A stretch of 63,995 nucleotides of DNA. Source: Fragilariopsis cylindrus CCMP1102. Lineage: Eukaryota; Bacillariophyta; Bacillariophyceae; Bacillariales; Bacillariaceae. The notes under the pieces were generated by a model. The model was not told the DNA's origin. It did no database searches and was given only the letters and a program-made list of their open reading frames with translations. The position numbers were made by a program, and so were the translations under genes. Each line of letters opens with the position of its first letter. Position 1 is the first letter of the stretch. Below are positions 32,374-44,163 of this stretch, in pieces. The stretch spans positions 1 through 63,995 of the forward strand of contig FMBT01000091.1 in NCBI GenBank assembly GCA_900095095.1, read 5' to 3'.

Positions 32374-33153
32374 CTGTAAATAATGAAGAGTGCAGTACTA
32401 GTATGCTTTTGTGAAATTATGTGCCAACCTATATATCCGATAATATTATACGGCGTTATTAGTGTCATTTATGCTAATTAAAATCATTATTGTACCCGTA
32501 AAGCAGTACTGTCACACTATACACATCCAACAAACATCAAAACTACGTGATACTGTACGAGCTAAAACTTCAAATTCAAATTTGTTTATGGCGCGGACAA
32601 AAGTAGACATAAATTAAATAATACTAGTAATGTTCTTGACATACAAGTACTTCTACCGGCAGAAGAAGTACTTCTTGTGATAGTAAATTCTGACGTGTGG
32701 ACTGAAAACTCAAGCTTCACGCTATTAACTACTTAGAAAAATCCGCGCGAAATAAAGGCGGACTAATATAAGATACAGTAGATAATAATGATATCTCAGG
32801 AAAAATATTGTATGATTGAATTTAATAGTGATATTTTATCATCTTCGTTCTTTTCTTTCCTTAAAGTGGATCGTTGTTTCTATCATCTCATATATATAGA
32901 AAACATAGGAACTCGTAATAATAGACGGTAAATCGTTGATAATTATTGTCGCTCTACCCTCCCTTTCAGATTTTATCTTGTATGCTTGGTATATTCATAT
33001 ATTCATACCTCTCACCATCACTCCTGTTGATGACTATCCTACCATAATAGATTCATACGTATGCAACCATTGCATTCGTAATCAATGCGTATAGATAGAT
33101 AGATAGATAGGTGCACATGAAGCAATTGGCTATTTATACACCCACTGGATCAT
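32374..33153. other. Intergenic, AT-rich
   Basis: 780 bp without a gene. A possible hairpin (ACAAGTACTTCT ... AGAAGTACTTCTTGT) lies at 32643-32680, and ATAG repeats at about 33090-33110. Confidence 0.45.
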
Positions 33154-35642
33154 CTATAATTCTTTTTGTGGTCCGTATCTTACAGGATCATGAAGACAAT
33201 CTAAATAGATTCCGTATCCGGAATCGCTTTTCCATTCTACGGCACTTTCTACGGCTGTTCCTTCCCCCCATTCATTAAATGAGACGATTAACTGCCATGG
33301 TAGTTTACTTTCTTTCATCTTAACGACCCATTCACACCATAATTCTCGAGAGACACGAGGATGTTCGGCCTCATCCGCATTCGCCTTAAAAAATCCAGGT
33401 CCAATTGTAAACGAAGTATCCGTATATTCGAGGTAGCTATCAGATACACCCTGTATTGTTTCATTTATAAGTAGGTATATCAAAATGATGGTGATGGTGA
33501 TGGTGATGGTGACGAATGTGTTCGAGGAGCAAAAAATAAAGTCAATATTTGGTTAGTATTGAAAGGTCGGTCAGAGAGACAGAAATGTGATAGATTGTAG
33601 ACATATTTTCACGAAAATGAACGATACAATATAAAGTTTTTATTACTCACGTATTGATGCCAACTATCGGGTTGGTTTGTGCATTCCTTCCATCCACCGA
33701 ATAGCTTTAAAACGACATACCAACCAGCCTCTTTCGCAGCAGCTACCCAGCGCTCCGCAACCTCGCACTCTTTTTCGTTCCAAATAAATATAACCGGTTT
33801 CCCATCTTTGTGTGCCCATGCTTCGTGCCAGGCGAACCATTTTTTCAGGTAATTGAGGTCGTCCACGAGTTGGTCTTTAGAATAATCAAACTTCTTTTCG
33901 TCTTCGTAATAGACGGTCCATTTGATATTTGATCGTTGAGTAACTGTCTCGTCGAGCAATTGAGTGATACGAGCACGATCTAGGCGATCACTTCGTCCCC
34001 ACCCTAAGAAATGAAAGAATAGTATAGTACAGTATATCATGTTAGTTCGAACGATGATGATGAGAGTAAATCAATTTTGGTGGTACAACCTTTCCATTAA
34101 CTTACACGACACAATAGAAAGATCGGCCAAACCCCAGTCGAGTGCTTTCACATGATTCTCTACAACGACTGGATCACCAGTCCTATAATACTTTTCCCCG
34201 ATGCTGCCAAGGTTTGGTGTGTATTTGACTTTTTCGTTTCCAGTAGTCCACGTTTCTGGATACCACTGTGATGTTATGACATCAAAAAAATTATACATGC
34301 CGGGAAGAGGAAAGGGGATATATTGTGAGTAGAAAGTTATTTTCAAACCAATGACATATACAAAACAAATCGAAATTCAAGATGGACTCACAGCATAATA
34401 GAAGTATCCTCTCACTGGAAATTCCAAGTCAGGAGATACGGTGACAACGGGACTATAAATCCCTCGAGGAAGACCATCAATCCAAAGTGCTGTATTCTCA
34501 AACATTATAGATAATTGACCACCATCGTCAATATGAAATTCCGCTCCATAATTTTTACTCGTTTCTGAATTCCATATAGCTTTTTTGCCCTGCTCGGCAG
34601 GTCTAAGTACCAAATTTCCATCCGGCTGCATGGCGACTGTGTGTACATCCGATATGACTGTTCCATACTTGTCCTCTAGCTCCCAGATATTATTATTTCC
34701 CTCCTTCATAACAAGTTTCCCATCCGAATCCAACCCGACCTGATATTTTCCATTGGGGGAAAATACGAATTGATTTCTATAATATTTTTGACCGGATTTA
34801 AAAACTACTGTCGAATTTACAATAATTGGTAAAACCGGATCTTGTTCTGGTATCGGAGCAACGACGGGAGCAACAACTGGGGCAGCGACAGGGGCTTGAG
34901 TTGGACATAGAGTTGGACATAACGAAACATCAACGTCATCATTATTTTTGCACCCAGCGACTACATCAAATTTGCAATTGCGGGGATTTTTATTACATTT
35001 CTTCTTTTTCCGATTGTTGGTACCATTAATGGCAGTACATAATGGAGATACTTTACATTTGTTCTTTCTATTTTTCCACTGACAAAATATCGTATCAGCA
35101 TTTTCCTTGCACTGGTTTTTTTCCCCATTGAAGTCCTTGCAAATAGTCAAATCTGGCTTAATGATGATCTTGTCAACGTTTGGTCCTTGTATTTGGGATG
35201 CAAGAAGCTTCAGATTTTGGACTTCTCCAGTAGCAGTAATATATACTTTGATCGTTTCAATATCCCATTCATCCCAATCATCTGCAACTTTTTCAATTTC
35301 AAAGCTACCTAACTTGATGTTGTTTACGATCAGATCCAAGGGACCACGATCCGCGATGGAAGCGTACCGTATGGCTACGTCGTAGAATCCAGTAGTTGGA
35401 ATATCGACCGACCACGACACGGATGTCCCAACGTCGCCGAAATCGACGAAACCTTCACCTCCCGTGTATCCTTCGTTATTGTTAGCCATCTTGATTCCAT
35501 CCCCATCAAGAATACCATCGTTTGCGTCATATGTGACCTCGCTATTGACTGGTCGTCCATCTGCGCTTCTTACTAAGAATAAGATGCCGATGATAAGGGA
35601 AAGTGCCTTGACCTTGATAGAAAAGCAGCAAAGAAGTACCAT
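33154..35642 (-). CDS. Secreted GH99-like glycosidase with CBM-like and bulb-lectin domains, four exons
   Basis: On the minus strand the exons are 35642-34392, 34265-34106, 34003-33651 and 33450-33154. All junctions are GT...AG and in frame, giving about 686 residues. Order of parts: signal peptide (ALSLIIGILFLVRSADG); a CBM6/35-like beta-sandwich (about residues 35-160, VSWSVDIPTTGFYDVAIRYA); a Cys-rich segment (about 165-240) and a Pro/Val/Ala hinge; a bulb-type (B_lectin) domain (about 275-390, GLDSDGKLVMKEG, MQPDGNLVLRP); and a C-terminal glycoside hydrolase domain of GH99-like type (SWWGRSDRLDRARI, KPVIFIWNEKE, SFNEWGEGTAVESA, SGYGIYLDCLHDP). Secretion or a Golgi role in glycan trimming is likely. 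Specificity is not readable from sequence. Intron 3 carries an (ATGGTG)n run. Confidence 0.88.
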
Positions 35643-36364
35643 CGTTGATGTGTGTTGGAGAAGTTAATGTTGGAGAAGTTATCAATACAATTGTTGTAGT
35701 CTTTTCGTCCTGTCAAAATTGATATTATGGAAGTTGTCAACCAAAAAGTGATCCGATGATATACTGGCTAGCTAGTAGGTTGTTGTTGATTCATTCGTAT
35801 TCAACTTTTATCATTGATCTTGCACTAGTAACCAGGGGTCATAAAATGACTGAGACTGCTTACACATACACTCAAAAATCAATCGGAGTGAGTCGGGGTT
35901 TTCATCGCATTTTCAATCAGTTCTTTGAAATACCTAACGGTAGGCCTGGCACGTGGAATAAAATCATAGTATCCCGCGTACTGTACGCATCAAGTAGTTT
36001 GCGTTGTGGCCATTGAACGGTCCCTGATGAATACTTCTGTTCGTCACGTTTCGGGTTTTTTGTTGTCCTCCTCCTACGTCCTTTTACATGTTGGTTAATA
36101 CATTGTCGTTAATCTTGTTTGTCATTTTAATTGATCGACGATATAATACATGTTGGTTAATACATTGTCCTTAATCTTGTTTGTCATTTTATTTTTTATT
36201 TGATCGAAAGATATAATACATGTTGGTTAATACATTGTCGTTAATCTTGTTTGTCATTTTATTTGATCGACGAAATAAGATAACCGTAAAATGATGTGTG
36301 ATTCGAATTTAAAAACGTAAATCACGACTGAAAACAAAAAATCATTACAAAATGAAAAAACAGT
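35643..36364. other. Intergenic with a three-copy repeat
   Basis: 722 bp upstream of the GH99-like gene. The only structure is the repeat array at 36086-36288. Confidence 0.5.
36086..36288. repeat. Three imperfect tandem repeats, 62-70 bp
   Basis: Copies start at 36086, 36148 and 36218, each beginning ACATGTTGGTTAATACATTG, then TTAATCTTGTTTGTCATTTT and a TTGATCGA-type end. The second copy is longer because of extra T/A bases. Confidence 0.92.
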
Positions 36365-36438
36365 AGCTTCTTCGCAGAGTCGAACTGCGGACCTTTTCAT
36401 TACTAATGAAATGCTCTAACCAACTGAGCTAAAGAAGC
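36365..36438 (-). tRNA. tRNA-Thr (anticodon AGT)
   Basis: A complete 74-nt cloverleaf on the minus strand. It has a 7-bp acceptor stem GCTTCTT/AAGAAGC with discriminator T, a D arm GCTC-AGTTGGTTA-GAGC, and an anticodon arm TTTCA-TTAGTAA-TGAAA giving anticodon AGT. The variable loop is five bases and the T arm is CGCAG-TTCGACT-CTGCG. No intron and no encoded CCA. It is the only complete tRNA I found in the window. Confidence 0.97.
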
Positions 36439-39352
36439 CGATCTGATAGGTTCTCTTCCCGACACATTTTAACAATAATAATAATAGTTTTGTGTAAATA
36501 TTGATTGAGATAAGTCCTTACAATTATTGATTAGTTAGATGTATATCGTTACTTGAGGCATTGAGATGTGAGCAGTTGTTGATATCCTTCACCTCACCAT
36601 AATAACTATTCAATTATATCTTTTAGTTGAGTGGTTTATCATAATATATCTTTGATTCATCAATTAGATAATAATATTCAGAGGTGGTTCAAAATAATTG
36701 GGCCTACAATACAGTATAATAATAACATAATAGCATGTATAATATTATATTGGTGAATCCATCAGTTGGATAAGACTCAACTCCGTACTATTACTACTTA
36801 GAAAAGTAAATTCATACTATTATTCTCATAGTAAAAAATATAGAGTTTGCAACACAATAATAATAACATGTAAATAATGTTAATTTGTACAAGGTAGAAA
36901 AAGATGCTGTCTTATAATGAGATACAGATTAGATGGAACTAAAAAAGAGATTGATAAATAACTCAGTAATATCTTTGATTACTATTGAGTAGTTCATGTG
37001 ATTTCAATGACTATGTGAGCACGGACTGTTATCCTAATTTATCTGATAAAAACATCTGTAAATACTACCCCACATATATTGTCTAAAATACTTCTCAATG
37101 TGAGCTTTATTATTATATAAGTACTATCATAACGTACTTATGATTATGCCAATTAGGCTGGAAAGAATACCTTCATTCTGGTCTATTATCAGGTGGTATT
37201 TCAGATGGTTTTTGGCTACTACTGATGGAAAGGACTATATGATTTTAACTATTTTTATACATTCCTTTTTTTCTTGACAGGTATTGATTGCATAATCACT
37301 CGATATTTTAATAACAGCATTACTTATATACTCTTCATTTGGTCAAATAAATGTTGTGAACAAGCCAGGTATTTTAGGATAGGATTTACCTGGTGTGCAC
37401 TCATTTACAATCTTGGTTCACAGCAAAAAATCAAAGAAGATGATACTTTCATCGACTTGCACATCATCCATTAGATCTCTTCCATATGCAAAGACTCATC
37501 TCTTGAAGGAAGAACTCTTCCATTCTGGGAGTGAAGTTATGACAATTATTCCATGAAGAGGTGGATTTTAATTATAAATAACCACTTTCATCTGTTGGTC
37601 TACTATTGTTAATATTACTATTGATAAAGATAATCAGAAGGATTGATTCACTATTCGAGTTGACTGAGTCCTGATTGGTCATCAAGATCTTGATTGATGA
37701 GATTTGCTTGGTTGTTTGTTCATCACATGGTCAACTGTAGTTATATAGTAGTGTCACATAAAATTAAGCCTAAATAAGCCTTCACATACTACTCTTGTAT
37801 TATTATATCTGAACAGTTGCTGCACTTGACACAATGATTGATATGGGTAATGCCATAGATAAGTACAATATTGAGAGGAACCACCAACAAGACGGCTATG
37901 AGCCATTGTTGATGTCATTTAGGACCTACACCACCACCACACCAGTCATATACATGTGCAACGAATCATAAGGATGAACAGAAGTATAAATCTAATGGCA
38001 TGTTATCTGTCACAGTAGGGTTATATTTAAGGTATAGCACTTTCCATTCCTTGGTCAACAATCATTTTGAGGGAGACAATATTTAGCAGCATCAGCAGTA
38101 GCAGGAGCAGTGTGAGAGACTTAATAATAATAAATAATACTATACATATTTATTATGCTTGCGTTGAGAGGAGTGAGCAATCATCATTGGATTGAAACTA
38201 AATTGAGTAACTTTCAAAACAGCAGACTAAATATATTCAGTCAAATATATGTCTTACATCAACACCGTGGCAACAACAGCGTAGTAACCTGGTTGTTGAT
38301 TTCAATCAAAATCATCATCATGTGGATGAGAAGTTCTATAGTTAGTGTGATTTCTAGTATACATACTTCTATTTTGGTTGGTATGATTCTACTACAGTAT
38401 GCTGGTATCTTTCTTTACATTATATACATTATAGTGGCGACTATGCAACAAAAACTCGTTCTTACACGTAGCAGATCTTTCTCCTCTCCCCTCCCCTTTT
38501 TCTGTTTCTGGTGTCAACCATTAAGTAATTTCTAATTTTACTTACCACGACACGTTAATTCACTTTAGGAACTCTCTTCTCCTAGCTAGCTCCCGTGCTT
38601 TGATTTTCAAGCTCCCGTTCTTAAATTAAATTATCAAAATAACGAGCGACATACTCGGATACGGTTATAAACGTGTAATTTGTATGCATGTTAGGTGCGA
38701 AGTTAGCTACGTAATGGGAATTGTTTCACAAAAGGATATATGGAACGAAGAGAAGTCATCTCTTGTTATCATTATCATTGTCAACCTTCGTCATATACAT
38801 TGCAGTCATCCATCACCATCATTATCTCCATCATCATCACCATCATCATCACTTTCTGACAATTATACCACGATGCTACTAGCAAATTCGAGGGATGACA
38901 ATGATGATAATGATGATTCATCTACTTTATCTTCCATATACGATTTTCTTTACATAACAACAACAACAACAACGCCATCAGCAGCAGCAACATCAGCATC
39001 AGCATTAAAAGCACTATTAATAACAAATAGATATTTATCGTTCATTGCGAGAATAATAATAATAGCCAAGAAAGATTTAAAGAACAGTAGAAGGAGAATT
39101 AACAACATCAAAAAAATTCATACACCGACAATAAGTAGTAGACACTGCCGCCGCCGCCACCGCCGCCGCCGTCATCGTACAAGTAATTGCCATCATCAGC
39201 AATATGATCATCAACAACTACAAGATATTCAACACCAGCAGGAGCAGGAACAGGAGCAGCTCCAACAACAACATCAACAGCATCAGCAGCATCAGCAAAA
39301 ACAACGCAGACGAAGACGAATAATACACACACCACCACCACCACATTGTTCT
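36439..39352. other. Gene-poor AT-rich region, then presumed 5' leader of the PERK-like gene
   Basis: From 36439 to about 38680 I see no supported gene; the sequence is AT-rich with few of the trinucleotide runs seen elsewhere. From 38684 to 39352 the frame of the downstream kinase is open but encodes only Ser/Thr, His/Gln and Arg runs. It is more likely 5' untranslated sequence, since the signal peptide begins at ATG 39353. Confidence 0.5.
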
Positions 39353-42300
39353 ATGTTATTCCGTCGTCTATACAATCAGCAGTCGATCGTTTTCTCCTTA
39401 TTGACATTTCTTTCCGTCGTTCCTTCCTTGACGGTAGCAGCAGTGATGGCGACTATTGAAACTGAACCCAGTTCTTCTCCAACAACAATGGAGGAATCGA
39501 TATCATTAGATCTTCCCGTAGATGCAGCATCCCGTTCATTAGCTCTTTTACTTCTACTCCTCAACATTGACGGAGAAGACGGAGAAGACGATGACAACGA
39601 TGACGAGAACGACAACTACAACTACAATGATGACAACGACAATGATGACAACGATGACAACGATGACATCGACGACATCGACGAATGGGAAGAAGAAAGC
39701 ATTCTACAAACGCATTTGATCAGCACAGACGATGATTACAAAAATACATACAATAGGAACAATAATATCGGTGACGACGACGACGATGACGGTGACGGTG
39801 ACAACAACGATAGGTATCATCCCTTTCTGGTAATATGTACTGTAGATGGAGACATATTGGTTTTAAACGCACTAGATGGATCATTAATTTGTTCCTTCAA
39901 TTCGGGTTTACCCTTGGTAGGTGCATCTGAACCACTGCATGACGATGACGATGATGCAGATCATGATAACAATCACGAAAAAGATGAAGACAGATTCGGT
40001 GATGGTGATGATGATTATTACCAACGACAGATCGTTCCAGGTTTGGATGGACAATTATATGTAACCGCATCAGATGGATTTTTAAAACCTCTTGAAATTA
40101 CTGTATTGGATGTTCTTGCAAATCCTGTTAAGACATGTAAGAGTAAGAGCAACAATAGCAATAACAATAACAATAATAGCAATAGTAATAATAATGACCA
40201 CGATGATAGTGATAGCGACGACGGCAGTAGTACGGCTAATAACAACAGCGACAAAGACAATGATGACAATAACAGCAACTACGACGACAATGGTGACCAT
40301 AACAGCATTGAATGTGGTATCGTTACTGCAACTAAATCCACTTCACTCTTCGCCTTAGATGCTACCTCAGGAACCTTGGTATGGCATCAACATCCAAATG
40401 GAACTACTCTAAAAATGGATTACAACGACGATGATGATTACGACTATAACGATAATGATATAGACGACATTAACAACGACGATGATATCGATATCGATAT
40501 TGGTTCCTCCTCTACCCGACAACGAACAAAAAAACGACAACCACAAAAACGTAAGAAAGAAAGTCAACAAACGAAGACGACGGTTCTTTTACAACGCGAG
40601 GATGTTATCGTCCAACAAATAAGTACCTCAACGGGTGCTTCCGTTTGGAACGTCACATTGGGAACATTACAAGCATTAGAATTTGGAGGTGATACCGGCG
40701 GTGGTCGTCGGGGTGGTAGCACTTCGCAAGGACGTGGATCAATGGATGACGAATTCAGCAACCAATTGACATCATCACCGGCAAATAATGAACAAAGGGG
40801 TCTTTTACCGACGGGGGAAGAAACAGAAAATAATGGTAATAATAATGAATATAATAACGACAATAACAATAATCTGTTATCGGCGAAATTACCAAAAGTC
40901 ATTTTTAGCGGAGACGGAACCAGCCTTACTGCAGTGCATCCCTCATCGGGAAATAATAAGGTGATGTGGAGTCGAGAATTTCCCACCACTGTTGCCTCAG
41001 TATTCGGATTGAATGGCAAGTCGTGGGAACCATTAACGGTCCTCGATGAACAGGCACTTCTACCCGAAAATGACATTGACAACGATCAATCTTTCGAAAT
41101 GGCTCTAATAAACCAATTTAATAATAACGACGACGGTAAGGAATTCTTCAATTCTTTTCATACAGAATTGTTGATTAATCATGGTGGTAGGGGTGATCGA
41201 GATCGGTTGTTTCAAAACGCTATTCGTCAACATCGACGTCGTCAACAATCACCACCTTTGCTGCCATCCTTCTCGTCGTCGTCGAAATCGATGATGTTTA
41301 TTACAAGTAACGACAATGGCTACCACGATGATGGTATATATTATCCTTCGCCGTCTCATCATTATAAGCATCAATTACAACTCCCTTCTCCCACCGACTA
41401 TCAAGATTTGCGTCGATTGTTTTGTTTGTTACCCAATTCGATGTGTTTATCAATGGGTACGCAAGGTCTATTTTTGAGATGGCCTATAGTGCTACTGGCA
41501 ACACTATGTGTGGCGGCTATCGCCATTGTGACGTATCGTCGCTTTTACGAACAAATCAAGAAGAAGAAGAAAGAAAAGAGATCGAAGCAAATGAAAAGAT
41601 GGGAAGAATTGAGGATAGCATCTCGGGTCAGTCGGAACAGTCGAGCCAGTCGTGTTTCTTTCCTAGATGATGACGATAATGACCACCAGGTGCATTCCGC
41701 GGATAATGCAGATTTATACGGCGATCTTGATAGTAACGATAAATTAAATAGTCATATTCCACCACGGTCTCCCCAGCATCGTCGTCGTCCTCGTCGAGCC
41801 AGTTTCGCTATAAGTAGTCCTATGGCCCCCGACAGTAACCCAATAAACAACGCAACCGCCACCGGTAATAAGGAAAAGAATAATAACAATGACAGTAACA
41901 TCAACATTGTTAGTGCGAATGGCTTGATTCGATCGCGTAGTATGCCCGGGAATATGAATCAACATCAGAGGATGTCCATGGTTCAAATGACTCCAGTCAA
42001 TTTAAACAATGAACGGATATCGCCATACGGAAGCCCGAAAGTTGACGGTATTGCCGCTATTGCATCTCCTCCCGCAATGTTGCCACTCGAAGCACAGACT
42101 TCACATGGAGTCGGACTTATCGATGGAACCATTCCTTTGATCCAATATACTCGGTACGCTTCTGAATTCGAAGAAATCGGTGCGCTAGGCAAGGGAGGTT
42201 TTGGGTCAGTGTTTCAATGCCGAAATGCCTTGGATAAAAGAGACTATGCAATAAAAAAGGTCTTGATTCGATGCGACGCGAAATTACCTCAGATAGAATT

Positions 42301-44044
42301 TTCGAGACGCTTGAAACGAACTCTACGAGAAGTTAAAAGTTTGGCGTCATTGGATCATTCAAACATCGTTCGATATTACACAGCGTGGTTGGAATTAGAA
42401 CAGGCGAACCATAATGACAACAATCACTCTGTAGTCGGACCTTGTAGTGACTATTACTTGATGTCTCCCAGTTGTGGAAATGATATCTCTGAAATTAGAT
42501 CACCCACATGGAAAGAGAACATTCTCACCAATCCGTTTGGGTCGGGAGGGGGTTTACCGTCAGTATTAGACCACTCGTTTTCGTCTTCTCGTGACGATGA
42601 CCGTGTAATTCCGGGTATCTCTGAAGAACTTGACGATATCGGCTTTGTCTTTGATAGAAGTGAAGGCGAGAAACCATGTGCCAATCCAGATGTTAGAAAA
42701 GTAGAAGAAGCGATCGACGAATCGACGTCCAAAATCGACGCATTGTTTCCTAGGTCGAACCGACTAAACTACGGTACTGCTTTTCAATCTTTTAGATCAT
42801 CCCAATCGAGTGTCGAAGAGTCATCGGTGGGATGGTCTCGAGAAAGCATTAACCAGTCTGATGCCACGGGGGAAGAGAACAAGAGTAAGAGCAACAGTGC
42901 CACGAAAGAGTCAACGACCGCCGCAGAGACTTCCACCTCGCAGAGGTATATGTTGTATATCCAGATGCAATTTTGTAGTCAAAAAACACTGGCAGACTTT
43001 TTATCGAACGAGGAAGCACGAAAAGGTCCATCGGGTAGCAGTATCGGGGGTGTAGACATCCCCTACGCTCTTAATTTATTCTTGCAAACCTGCCAGGGTG
43101 TCAAACACGTCCACACCCAATGTCTTATCCATCGCGACTTAAAGCCGAATAATGTTTTTATAGATGATACAGGAGCAGTAAAGGTCGGCGATTTTGGTTT
43201 GTCTCGAGAGTCAAGTGATAATAGTGGTGAATCTGAAGCAGAGCCCGCCCTAACAGGGGCTGAGAATTATAGCTACAACGGTGATATCACAGCAGGAGTT
43301 GGTACCCGTTCTTATGCTAGTCCCGAACAAATGAAGGGTGGATCAGATTATGACTCTAGTACGGACATTTATTCTCTCGGAATCATTCTTTTCGAGTTAT
43401 GTTTCCCTATGTACACGGTAAGTGTATCGATTTAGATTGAATAGCTCGATTAAAGAGTTGCTATCCCATAAATCCTACTAACATCACATTTTGTTTCTCT
43501 AATATTATTTGTCAAGGGGATGGAGCGCAATATCGTTCTTACCAAACTTCGGAATCATATCCTTCCAGACCAGTGGATGGAAAGTGTCGCAGTAGATTTT
43601 CCAAAACTTCATACACTTCTACTCTCGATGATTTCAAACAAACCCGAAGATCGACCTGACGCAGCAGCAGTTGTTCGTACCGTACAGTCGATTTTGGAAG
43701 GATTTACTATCTCATCTCTCGACAGACGCGACTGTGAAGGTTCCATCCTGTTAAGAGTTGAGACCTTGTTCCGCGAGAATGGTTTACACCAAACAATGGA
43801 TCTTCTTCGTCAGGCAGCTCTTCCAGTTCTGATTGATATAGTACAATATGGTCTCCGTAGCGGCACGAATCAGGGTGAAATGAAGTCTATAATGGAATTC
43901 GCTATTGTTCCTCGACCTCAGCAAGAAGAAGTAGATGCCACCAAGTGCTCTCCTTCTAGTATCGGAGAAGTATTAGTTAAAACATTGAGTGACAACCCGC
44001 AAGTGCTATTGATCCGTCAAGTATCTGCTACGAAATACACATGA
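39353..44044 (+). CDS. PERK-like (EIF2AK3-type) ER-membrane protein kinase, two exons
   Basis: A predicted type I ER membrane eIF2alpha-family kinase. Exon 1 runs from ATG 39353 to 43417 (ACG|GTAAGT) and exon 2 is 43517-44044 (TCAAG|GGGATG). The signal peptide is IVFSLLTFLSVVPSLTVAA. The luminal part has PQQ/beta-propeller-like strands as in IRE1/PERK sensors (ICTVDGDILVLNALDGSLIC, GLDGQLYVTASDG, SLFALDATSGTLVWH, VIFSGDGTSLTAVH), split by Asp/Asn-rich insertions. The transmembrane helix WPIVLLATLCVAAIAIVTY lies near 41480-41540. The kinase has GKGGFGSVF (P-loop), YAIKKV (Lys), LIHRDLKPNNVFID, VGDFGLS and ASPEQMKGG. A large acidic/Ser insert separates the N-lobe from the C-lobe, as in animal PERK. 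The C-terminal tail follows RPDAAAVV. The upstream frame to 38684 is judged untranslated. Confidence 0.87.
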
Positions 44045-44163
44045 AGCATCATGCATAGTAAAATGTTTATTACATTAAATTTTTATCGTTACTCCATTTT
44101 AGCTAAATACAATTTGTCATATAGACTTGATTAACTTATTTATTTCGTCTTTAAATTGCATGC

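Noticed and set aside
32643..32680. Inverted repeat ACAAGTACTTCT / AGAAGTACTT
   Set aside because: Short and imperfect, without target duplication or tRNA-like parts; not called as an element.
36086..36288. CRISPR-like array because of three repeats
   Set aside because: The repeats are adjacent, 62-70 bp long and without spacers, in a eukaryotic genome.
37274..37490. Minus-strand words such as VDES near 37430-37460 that recall a piggyBac-type DDE transposase
   Set aside because: The resemblance is a few residues in frames full of stops; no second motif could be aligned.
38684..39352. 223-codon N-terminal extension of the PERK-like protein
   Set aside because: It encodes only Ser/Thr, His/Gln and Arg runs and would bury the signal peptide; untranslated leader is more likely.
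40018..40300. Minus-strand frames made of Leu or Val/Ile runs opposite the PERK-like gene
   Set aside because: They arise from reading AAC/GAC repeats on the other strand.
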